DNA of 64,000 bases from Patagioenas fasciata (Eukaryota > Chordata > Aves > Columbiformes > Columbidae): NCBI RefSeq assembly GCF_037038585.1, contig NC_092520.1:117214501-117278500 (forward strand), given 5' to 3'. Positions within the stretch are counted from its first letter, which is position 1; each line of letters begins with the position of its first letter. The notes under the pieces were generated by a model. It was not told where the DNA came from, did not search any database, and saw only the letters and a list, made by a program, of their open reading frames with translations. Made by a program: the position numbers and the translations under genes. Below are positions 53,827 through 64,000 of this stretch, piece by piece.

Positions 53827-56800
53827 CATTATGCCCTTGGAAGGAGATTTGCTGCTTTATGCCACTGTGAGACTTTAATTTTGTATCAGTTTAAGTCTTT
53901 GAGAGGCTTTTAACTAGCTGAAACCTGGAGTACTACACTGGTTGACTGGATTCTCACTTGTCAGCTCTGAGAACAGCTGCTAATCTTTTCCTGGGTTATG
54001 ATTTAGGTATTAATAGAGGCCAAAAAAGACCAGGTAACTAGAATTCATGTACCATCCATTTAAGACTGTACACTCAGTGAAGTCCAAATAAATAAGTCTT
54101 CCCAGGTTGAAGGTACTCTTTCTTTCCCTGCTGCAGTATTTGTGTATGACAAAGCTCAAGCTTCTACAGCCCCTGCAGTTTGTAAAAGACCTTGACCATT
54201 TAAGTCACTAGCCTTGCTCAAGTAGCACCTCTGTGAGGAGTGCTGAAGACAAGCATAGTGGCAGTGGAGATGCTCTTCACACTGAGCAGAACAGAAAAAT
54301 GCTCCTCTTAGACAGCAGGTTATTAAGTAACAGCCTGGCTTCTTGGTGGCACTAGCAAGCAATAGCAGGCCGTTTCCACTGCAGTTGGTCAGATCTTCTT
54401 TCAGTTCATGGAAAATCATGAAATTTAAACCTTATTGCTGGGCCTCCAGCTCTTCCATGCATGCATAGCTTTCTGGTAGTTTGATATTGTTGAGGTTAGT
54501 GAAACACATTATCAAAAATATATTTTGAAGAAACAATGACAGACAAGATTTTGGTAGATTTTCAGTATGAACAGCACTGACTCCAAGCTTTTCTAGTCCC
54601 CTCCTCAAGATGATGTTCTTAAAAAGTGATTCAAGGAAATGGAGTCCTAAACATGGGTTTATATAAGTCTCTGTTTTTATCTGGTCCTAATCCATAAAAT
54701 CCTGAAATATTTATCTGTTACAGTTGTACAGATCATAGCAAATCTAAGTCAAACATCCTGGGACCTGTTGCTGTTTTCACCTCATGTCAGTGTTATTAAG
54801 GAAAAAGCTAAGAGAATAGTTACACCAAATGAGAAGTTAAAAAAGTCACAGAGAATAAGCATCCCCATCTGTCTTTCGTTAGCGTGCTATGACTCACACA
54901 GATGTCTGGAGATCATCCCATTTCCTTCCTGTCCTGGAAAAGAGGTTTTCACAGTTAGAATGTAGTCACCTCGGTTTAGACTTAATTTTTATTTCTGTGC
55001 AGGAAATTCATTCTAAAGAAAATAACATGGATGTGAGCTTCTCTTTAGTTAAGGAAGAAAGCAGAGTATTCTTCTACATTTTACCTTTTTTCTATAGGTT
55101 GCCCCTGTGCTGCTTCCAAAATCATTCAGGAGTACTAAGATAGCATGATGCCTACTGTTCCTCATAGTCTGTGTCTTCACTGCCTGAAGGTAGGATGGAT
55201 AGGAAGCACATTTCAAGGCCTTATAATAAAACTTCCCACAAAACACTCATGGGTATAAGAAGTAGAGGGGATAGAGAAGAAGTATGTTGGTAGGCTTGGA
55301 GCTTTTAGCCTGGTGGGGAGGTCAGGGGATATGTTCCTGCTCTTTGGCCTGTTTCTGTGTTTTGCATGAAGCAGTCACTACGTAAAATGCAGAATGACTC
55401 CTGGGGCCAGTCCTTATGCCTCTTCATGGAGCTGGCCTGTACTACAATAGAAACCTGTGTATTCAGATCGTCAGTATGCCAGAAATATAGATAAATCTGT
55501 TGTAAAAGCGGAGGGAACAGCTAAATTACAGTGATTCTACAGCTGTTTTTGCATGGAAAAAGAAACGTTTGTAAAAAGGACTGGTAATGATTATTATTAA
55601 TTATTTATTATTATTATTGGTTATGATTAATTATTCTTGGTTAACAAAGAAAATTTCATTTCATACATAGACATAAACATTGAAGAACTATTTAATAGTC
55701 TGGTAGAGTGTCAGAGAGAAACATTTGCCTTTTAGCTGTGTGTTAAGAAGTACAGTGTGTTCCCAGGATGCAAGAGAAAGCATTCCATAAATATTTACTA
55801 CGAATGCATTGTTAACACTTGATTAATGTGAATGGACAAGGGACAAACATTGTTTGCTTGGTTTAATGTTGTGGTCCTTGTTCATTTATGCTGCTTTGTT
55901 TTCTCAAGAAAAAAGGACACACAAAGAGTTTAAACAGTTTTGAGTAACGAAGGTATCCTTGCAGCTAGAAGAACTGATTTTTGTTTGTTTGAGTTTTTGT
56001 TTGTTTGTTTGTTTGGGGTTTTTCATTGTTTTTTTTTCAGTAACATGTGAATACTCTCACTAGATGAGTGGCAAATTAGGTAGATGTCATTGTGTAAGAC
56101 ATTCCATGGGGATATATTGAATGCGTCAAATTAAACAACCTACCATTTAACAGATGATGGTTTTCAAAAAGATTACTGCATTCACATTGCTGGATTGCTA
56201 TTGGAAGAGCTAGATGAAGATGATGCAGTTCCAGATGCTAAATATGAAAAGTTTATTGGAAGGCTCAACAAATGTAGCATTTAGAGCCACAGACTTGCTG
56301 CTGAGGGACCAGCTAAGTGGGTTTTGTATACTTTTGGTGTTGAAGCACTGCAATGCACAGTGTAATATATCAAGGAAATGTTAGTCTTGACGTCTGAGAT
56401 ACATATTCATTTGCAAATACTCAGTCCATAATCTAAGGACTATTTCCTTTAGCCACAGGCACATTCTCTTTATGGCCAACTTCAATTAGCATTTAAGTTT
56501 ACATAGCAAGGAAATAAGTAATATTCATGTAAGCAGCTGTGCTAAACAGTTTGAGTTGCTTTTCAGATAAAGAGAACTGCTAGTGAAAATGCTGAAAGAC
56601 ACTTGGTTTCAGATTGTGACCTTTCCTTCTCTGTGTTATTTAGCAGAACCTGAGAATTTGAAATAGTGTCCTTGGTTTTGAATGGGAAAAGGGGTAAGAT
56701 ACATTCATCAAAGATCAACAAATGCAAAATGTTCCTCACAGCTTTCTGACTACTGCTCACCCCTCCCTGTAAGCCATTCATTCCTGAGGCTTGTGGTTCT

Positions 56801-58112
56801 GGCAGAGAAATTCTTCATTAGTATATTCTGGACTCTCAGCTGTTTTACAAATAGAAAGCATCTACCTATGAGACAAGTTTTGTGATAGCCTAGGATTTCT
56901 ATAAAAAGAGAGTGGAAACAACTTCAATTGATGTATTATATTCTCTCAAAGTATCATCTTGGCATTTAGTATGATAGCTATGGATTCTGAAATCCAAATT
57001 TTTTGTAATTAGACCTAGTGTTCTCTCTCCTGCAGGTTTTCTTTGCTGGGCAGTCAGTATATTGAACATATTGTAACATCTTTTAATAAAAACAAAAATT
57101 TTTAATTGTACATGAATAAGACTTCCTTTCTACTGTCCTCCACAAGTACATTACAATCTCAAGTGTGCTTCATAGACATATTTGCATTCAAAATGATCTC
57201 GATGATATTATCTTCCTGGTAAAATACACACAATCTGATCAACAAAAGGCAAGTGGGCTACTCTTCCTAGTCCTACAGTGCTCAAAGCAGAAAGAAAATG
57301 CTGGAAAGAGTTGTGCTACAACCAGTGGTACGTGGTGGACTAGCAATTATATTTTCATTAGAGTGCTGAAGCCAGTGGCTTCAGCAAGTTAATAGACACC
57401 ATGAAGGAGACATTTTGAAAAACATCGAGGTATGATTACTTACTTTAAATGCAAGTTGTACTATATGATTTACTTTTTCCATAGAGCAGATAGTGCAATC
57501 GAATCAACTGTTGTCTTACTGTGTTTCAGGTTCACAACACTCAGGCTCTACAGGTGATCTGTTTAAGTCGTGTTGACACATGGCTGCTTGGGAAAGTGGT
57601 GAGTTAAAGCATATGCTGGTGTCCTAAGAGTCTTCTGAAATACTGTGCCTCTCACAGAACCACAGAGAGGAATCACCACTGTGGAAGTGGGAGGTAGTGA
57701 GCTTGCATACGAAGGCTTATTTCTCAGATCTCCCTGCTTCCTTGGTGGAAATATGATACATGAGATGTGCATAATGAACTGCTTTTGAGAGAATTCTGAG
57801 ACTGGCACATTCATACTTTTCACATTTGTCACTGACTTAACACAATTAATGAAATGCCATCTTCATATTGGCTCACATTATCTTTCTGACACAGGCATTT
57901 AAAAGAAATTCCAGTTGTGCTTCTTATTATACCCAAGTCATTATTCACGCAGACAAGATAAGGGGGTCATCTCTGTGTGTGTGCGTGCACTCATGCACAG
58001 GGGAAAGTGTTTGGGAAATGACTGGCACATAGCAACAGAAAACAATAGGTCTCTTTAGTGTTTATAATATGAACCTCTTTAAAATGATGACAAAATGTCT
58101 GACATTGCAAAC
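53827..58112. other. 5' flank, no gene seen
   Basis: A/T-rich DNA with an ATT repeat (about 55,590-55,618) and a GTTT repeat (55,981-56,037). No supported exon or RNA gene. Confidence 0.55.
55981..56037. repeat. (GTTT)n repeat
   Basis: TTTGTTTGTTTGAGTTTTTG followed by further TTTG units and a T run. Confidence 0.9.
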
Positions 58113-58215
58113 ACAGAATCACAGAAGAGTTGAGGTTGGAAGGCATCTGGTGAAATCACCTAGTCCACCCCCCTCTGCTGAAGTAGTCTTAGCCAGGCTG
58201 CTCAGGACCAGCCTT
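58113..58215 (-). mobile_element. CR1 LINE 3' tail fragment, minus orientation
   Basis: CAGAATCACAGAAGAGTTGA, then GGTTGGAAGGCATCTGGTGA and CACCTAGTCCACCCCCC. This is a typical CR1 3' terminus read on the opposite strand. Confidence 0.85.
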
Positions 58216-60859
58216 ATTCTGATCATCAAATAAGTATTAGATTACAAAAAAACCCCACGATAGTGGCTTAAAATCAGAAGATCTTTCTAAGTGTATTTTT
58301 TGTCTTCTTGTATTCTGTAGTTAACATTCATGGTTCCTGTTTTCAGCTGTTTCTCTGAAACCATGGAAATAAAGAATTGTAATTCACAAAAAAGTTAGAT
58401 TGTGCCTTAATCACATTATTCCAAGAGCTGAAGTTCAAGACAAAAAATATATATACAGATTTTTGAATTATGTAAACAATATGTCACATCAACTCTAGAC
58501 TCCATGCAAAGCTGCATGGAGTAGAATTAACAGCCAGCCCTTGAGCACAGCGGTGGTTATAAATGAACTACCGAGACTGCAGAGAGAATGAATCTCATAA
58601 CCAAGAATTTCCTCAGGCTTTGCTCAACTCAGTGATGAAAACTAACAACTACTTCTAGGAAGAAGCCACAGCCAATCTCAGCCACTTTCATGACTTTTTA
58701 GGGAGAGGGTCACTCCACTTGTTGATATGGTTTGACTGCTAAAAAAATGGCACAGGAGTGAAGAATGTTGATGAATTACTTTGAAATCTCAAAATGTTGA
58801 TTATTATTCTCTGCTTCCCCCTTTTGAAAGCTTCAGGTTCTTGGTTATGCCCTCTGCATTCCAGCACATAACTTTCAGTGATTCATAACCATCTCCAACT
58901 TGTCATAATTGTAATTTTTCCCCCATGTGTATGTATACCACACCCTGAAGTTTCTTGCTTACTTTTTAAAATAACATCTGTCTCTACTCATTTAAGTACT
59001 CCATAAAGATCCTTGAGACAGGAGACTTTTTCCTTCTCATCTGAGTAATAAGGTAGGCATGATGCATCTAGGTTTTAGAAAGGAGGCAAATGTGTTGGTC
59101 TCTTAGAATTAAATGAACAGATAAAAGCCCCATAATTGATTTCCCACTCCGTCCCCTCCAAGCTCTGCCAGTGGGCTTGTCTTTGACTGCAGGGGTCAGT
59201 AGAGATAATTTTTATAGAGGTTTGTCCCTCTGGCTTTTCTACAAGCATACCTTGTCATATCTGAGAAGGACAACATAGTTTTAAAAGTTCCTTTGGTTAC
59301 TATGAATTCCTTCATCTCACATAGTATTGCCAACTGCCAGCAGGCACCAATGAAGGCTCCTAGTAGGTTCTATTCAACCAGATATTATTGACTTTGAGAA
59401 AGGCTTTTTATGCTTTACTAAAGTAAACCTGATCTAGCTTTGCAAGATTACCTAGAGGAGGTTTTTCACTAGGAACTTGTTTGCTTCTGTTAGGTTATTT
59501 CCTACTTGTATTCATTGTTAGATATAGGACATCTTATTCGCAGCTAGAAGTTTCCTCTTTTTTAAGATCTGAATTTCTGTGTTTTCTTCTGTCTTCAGTG
59601 AAGCTTTTTTTCAAACAGAACTCCTCTAGATTCATGCTGCTCTAATAAATTGTTCAACAATATTGAGAAGAGAGGTGTGTAAGTGAAAGATCTGCAAATA
59701 TTCTTGCTTTGCCTGTAGCTGTGTTACAGGACCAGGGCACCACCGAGTGTTCTGTTTGCACTGGTACTTGAAGCCCTCCCATCCGTGATTGTACTGGAGA
59801 GCTACATAACCTCAAGAGGCCTCCTAGGCTGAGTACCAGAACACATGAGGCAGAGGTGTGTAGTTCAGATCAATATGGGTCTAGTGGCTACCAAGTAATT
59901 AATATTTAATGGTGTCCAGGATGGCTGACATTAATTTGAATTTGATTTTGGAGTGTTTGGTTTTGATATATAAATGTTTGTTCAAAAGTTTATTTATTTT
60001 TTTTTCCCTGCAAATGATCATATTAAAACCAGTTGATAAAATCTGAACTTAAGAACTAGAAATTGATTAGCTGCTATAAAGTGGATATTGATCAAAAGAC
60101 ACAGCTGTGTCAAAGTTGAATGAACAGGGGAAGGTCAGAAGTTATAATCAATGAGCGCTAGTGAACAAACAGGAACCTTCAATTTTAATAGGCAAATTTT
60201 ACAATAAAATTTGTAATCTGCCAAGTGGAATTAAAAGAATACCTCCCAGTGTTTCTGAAGGTGCCAAGATACTTAAAATCAGAAGAGCAGGGTAGCAGAA
60301 AAGATAGGCTTTGGACTTTCTGGCTTTAAGGAAGCAAACACATTTCTGTGTTGACTGATACCTTCTCTCAGATCCTATTCCGTTATTTATTACCAGGAAG
60401 GTGGCTTGTGTGACCTAATTCTTCACTTTTCCTGTTAAGAACACTAATCCAATAGAGGTCACTCTTGAGGAAGGTTTCTGAAGCCACACGGAAAGGAGAA
60501 CGGTAGCTGAGCAAAGCTCCTCTTCTTCACCTCTCCATTCCAGGGCACCTCCCATTGCGTCTCCTCTGGGCTGTGCCCTTGCCCTGTTTCTCTATTCAAC
60601 ACCACTTGAGCCTTTCAAAGTTTCATCTTCTTTCCATCTGACTGGAAGAAACAATCGAACTGGATGCAGGAGCCTGACAGAAAGAAGATCAGCAAGCTGC
60701 TTGTGTCCATGTCTCTCATTAGACATCTTGCAGTGGATGTAGTGCACATTTTCAACTTGTCTTGCCCTTTATAGACATAAAAACTGTAACAGATCTTGGT
60801 ACTAAAACATAAAAATCTGGTCTGCAAACTGCAGCCATTCAGGAGCTGACTGACAAGCA
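58216..60859. other. 5' flank, no gene seen
   Basis: Unique-looking DNA with a short perfect hairpin at 58,500-58,521. No supported exon. Confidence 0.55.
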
Positions 60860-61190
60860 CAGAATCATGGAATCATTTCAGTTGAACCCTCAGGATCATT
60901 GAGTCCAACCACAACCTAACCTAACTCTAGCACTAAACCACGTCCCTAAGAACCTTGTCTAAATGCCTTTTAAACCCCTTCAGGGATTGTGACTCCACCC
61001 CTTCCCTGGGCAGCCTGTCCAAATGACTGACAACCCTTTCCATTAAGAATTTTTTCCTAATATTCGATCTAAACCTCCCCTGGCACAACTTGAGGCCATT
61101 TCCTCTTGTCCTATCACTTGCTACTTGGGAGAAGAGACCAACACCTTCCATGCTACAACCTCCTTTCAGATCTCTGCTGTAGCAGAGAGA
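60860..61190 (-). mobile_element. CR1 LINE 3' end, minus orientation
   Basis: CAGAATCATGGAATCATTTC at the 3' terminus. Then come AACCTAACTCTAGCACTAAA, CCTGGGCAGCCTGTCCAAAT and CTTGAGGCCATTTCCTCTTG. The minus-strand frame keeps a short CR1-like piece ([26 protein letters not shown]) but is truncated. Confidence 0.92.
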
Positions 61191-62118
61191 AGACAGTCAG
61201 CTATGGCCCAACACTCTGCCCCAAGCTAAGCCACCCCACATGAGGAGCCATATGCACAACAGCCAGTCACTGATCTTCCTATTAGGTGAACGCAAGAGAC
61301 TGTGCTGGGTGTCTAGCAGAGAAGGAAGATGCCTCAGGCCACATGAGGTCTTGAAGGGCTCCCAGATTTGTGGTCACACTATGTACTCTGAACTCTATAA
61401 CTTGAAGAGATCACCATTAGCATTGTCATAATTAAATGGATATTAATAAAATGTGCAGCGAAAATCATTATAGACGTGAATTTTACTTGTAAGATGTGGT
61501 TATGGAAAATGTACACATGACCTGCTCAGTGACTCTGGAGCATGCTGACGTTATCAGGAAGCGACAGTTGGTGATGTTAGATTTCCAAATGGGAAACATC
61601 CTTAAAAATGTTGAAGATAACAGAGACATTCTGCTGAGGAAAAAAAGCAGCCAGCCATTCAGAGGTCACATAACTTGACCATTTACAGAGTAGTTTGTAA
61701 CAACCTGAATAGGCAGAGCCTGAGTATTTAAGACTGGGATGAAAATCAGTAATTATGCACGCATGCTTTTTTCAGCACTGGGCATGAAGAATGTCCACTT
61801 GTTATCTCATATTACTATATACATAAGTGTTATATGATCATTAGAGGGAACAAATGACCCATGCTTGTGTCTCACCAAGTATCCTTCCCGAGGCTTTTTT
61901 TGAGTTAGCTAAAACTGCCTGTCCTGTCTAAAATCAAAGAAACCTCTATTTACAGTCAGATAATTTTTCCTTGAGTTGAAGACATAAACAGGCCTCAAAA
62001 TTAGGTGATTACTTCATTGTCTTTGCATTTGTCACCACTGGTGATTGTAGGGTCTACACCATAAATAATTAATTATGGTTTGTATGTGTAGTGAGGGTGT
62101 ATTGAAAAATAATCATGA

Positions 62119-62152
<34 letters not shown>

Positions 62153-64000
62153 CAGAAAGTTATTACACTCCACAGCCCTGAAAGGAAAACCATAGCAAGG
62201 GAAAAACTATTAACAAATCTTTACACAAATCACTTTAGTGGCCTGTTAGGTAAGGCTTTGGAAGAGTGATGGAGGGAGGAAATAACAGTTACAATTTTGT
62301 ACACCAAAATCTTGTTATGAGAGAACTCTGGGACAAGATAATGATATTGTTCTTTGTTTCATAAATGCAAAAGTTACGGCTTTCCTAGTATGCATCACAA
62401 GGCCAGCGCTTAATAAGATATGTAGTCTCATCTCAGCTGCAGCATAGAAGCTATAATAAGGGACTTGGAGAACAAGTAAAGAGCGAAAGGACACACAGAG
62501 TTCTGTGCAAGCACTGTAATGAATGTATATTGCCAAGGGCAGCATTGTTGGGGTTTTTTTTTTGTTTGTTTGTTTGTTTTTTATAAGAGCTTTTCTTATA
62601 CTATCCAGCTATAGCAGAGATGTAGTGAGACTGAGCTTAACAGAGTTGAATGCCTCTGTTGGTTAGGGAGACAAGAGATCTGCTCTACTAATATTTGTTA
62701 TGGATGGACTCAACTTACAGATATACAAATTCTTCTTTATTCAGTATTTGAATCTAACCTTATAATTTAATCCAATTTATAAGCAAAACTTGGTTCCAGG
62801 TAGCTGTTAGTATTTGACAACCTTGCAAGTTTTTGGATATCTGGACTGTAAGGAAATTGCTGCAGCAACAGGTCTTGTTGACAAAGATAGGGAGTGATCA
62901 AGTGATCTCTTTGGGGAACTGGAGTTGCAAGGAATGGGTCTATGAAGAAGTGAAGAACAGTAAATGTCTTTTGCTGATAGCATTTCTCTTCTTCCCCCCG
63001 CCCCCCGCCCCGGTTCCAGTTTTTGGAACTCCATCAACATTAGCTTCCCATTATCATGTTGTTGAATCTTCCTTTTCATTAATTCCTGGCTCCTCTTCTT
63101 CTAAATCACGCCAAAACTTAATCCAGTGTGAAATTTTATGATGAAATTGCAAAGTAGAAACTTAGCAGGGGAAGCTGACATCAGCACACAAAAAAGTGTA
63201 TACACTGTAAACAGTCCTGTTCATCTTTTCAGGGACACTTTCAAGTGGTAGCTGCCCTGATCCAGCTTTATGCATGGAAGATTAAATGAAAAAAATCACA
63301 GCAGAAAAACCCATAATTCAGCCTCTGCTTTCCAAACTGTAACTGACTTGATGCCAAAGACTCACCGTTCTTTCTTCTAAAAGCAGCTTTCCCAGTTTTA
63401 CAAATCCCACCTGCTTCTGAATGGAGTAATAGTGAATTTTAAAAAATAGTTCTAGTTCTAGCAGAAGAAAGTGTATCTAGGCCACTGCAAATAATGTAAT
63501 TTACTACTCTAAGTGTCATCATAGCTAATTGTCTGCTACGACTATCAGGAGTGTTTCCTTCTCCCTCCCTTCTTTGTCTTTAGCTAAGAATATACAATGA
63601 TTCCTGCTCCTAACTGGCCTCACAGTTTATATTGCACATGTAAAATACCTCCTTTTTCTAGAGTATTCCTTTGGGCTACCAATGAGTTGGACAGACTGGC
63701 AGATTTTTTAAGAACATTTTGAAATAAAATTTCCAGAAATACAGCCCTGCTAACTCTCCCACATTCCTGTATCCTCATTATTTTCTTATTCTTTTGTAGC
63801 TACTGATAGCTCAAGATAGTGTTTTACACAGAGAATCTGAGGCATATAAATGCTACAAGATGTTAGATGAAATCAGGGAGAGATGCAGGAACTGAAGTAG
63901 AAGGGCAGTCCTGGACTTCAAGCATATGCCAGGAAAGCAAAGGAAGTGTAAGCCAAGAAAAGGATAATGAAAAATGCTTTCTACCAGAAATGGAGCATTT
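61191..64000. other. 5' flank, no gene seen
   Basis: Ordinary DNA with a T tract at 62,131-62,151 and a TTTG repeat at 62,555-62,581. It contains the exon-like segment 63,366-63,416. Confidence 0.5.
63366..63416 (-). other. Exon-like segment, candidate part of an unknown minus-strand gene
   Basis: 51 bases between acceptor TTACTCCATTCAG and donor AACG|GTGAGTC. The phase 1-1 frame reads AGGICKTGKAAFRRKN; the phase 0 frame is also open. It is too short to judge alone. Confidence 0.18.

Noticed and set aside
1-64000. tRNA, rRNA, snRNA genes and CRISPR arrays
   Set aside because: I found no cloverleaf with A and B boxes, no conserved small-RNA signature and no regularly spaced repeats; a covariance-model search would be needed to exclude small RNAs fully.

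Overview
The window is vertebrate nuclear DNA from a bird. The evidence is at least nine CR1 LINE fragments with the typical avian tail (CATAGAATCATAGAATCAT and GTTGGAAGGGAC-type motifs, on both strands), a solo LTR of a type common in bird genomes, short A/T-rich intronic DNA and one dense CpG island. There is no bacterial-type gene organisation, and almost all long open frames are chance frames or lie in repeats. The exact species cannot be named from the sequence.

The one gene that can be established is CD99 (MIC2), a small type I membrane glycoprotein of leukocytes and endothelial junctions. It lies on the minus strand and is complete in the window. Its CpG-island promoter and signal-peptide exon are at about 37.86-38.3 kb. 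A 19.2 kb first intron follows. Nine small internal exons lie between 18.67 and 11.57 kb, and a final coding exon ends at 9,394. All introns have GT-AG borders and all interrupt the frame after codon position 1. The spliced coding sequence is 564 bases (187 residues from the ATG at 37,922), close to the 185 residues of human CD99. The order is signal peptide, acidic and proline-rich ectodomain, transmembrane helix, then the basic YQKKKLCFK stop-transfer segment and a short tail ending VQRTLLEN. Exons 5 and 6 are near copies of one another, and exons 2, 4 and 7 carry variants of an acidic DDFSLE-type motif, so the ectodomain has grown by exon duplication.

Region by region: 1-7.4 kb is 3' flank with no gene seen. 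About 7.4-9.4 kb is the probable CD99 3' UTR. 9.4-37.9 kb is CD99; intron 1 holds a nested CR1 cluster, an LTR-like segment and a decayed endogenous retrovirus (ERVL-like) remnant. 38.0-38.3 kb is the promoter. 38.97-40.65 kb is a repeat cluster: a CR1, a 233 bp mariner-type miniature inverted-repeat transposon and a solo LTR. 40.65-64 kb is 5' flank, mostly without recognisable genes. It holds CR1 tails and four short minus-strand exon-like segments with compatible phases that may be an unrecognised transcript.

The most interesting items are the modular exon architecture of avian CD99, the small mariner-like element with near-matching ends, and the unassigned exon-like segments at 26.2 kb and 45.8-63.4 kb. 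No clear new biological system is visible.
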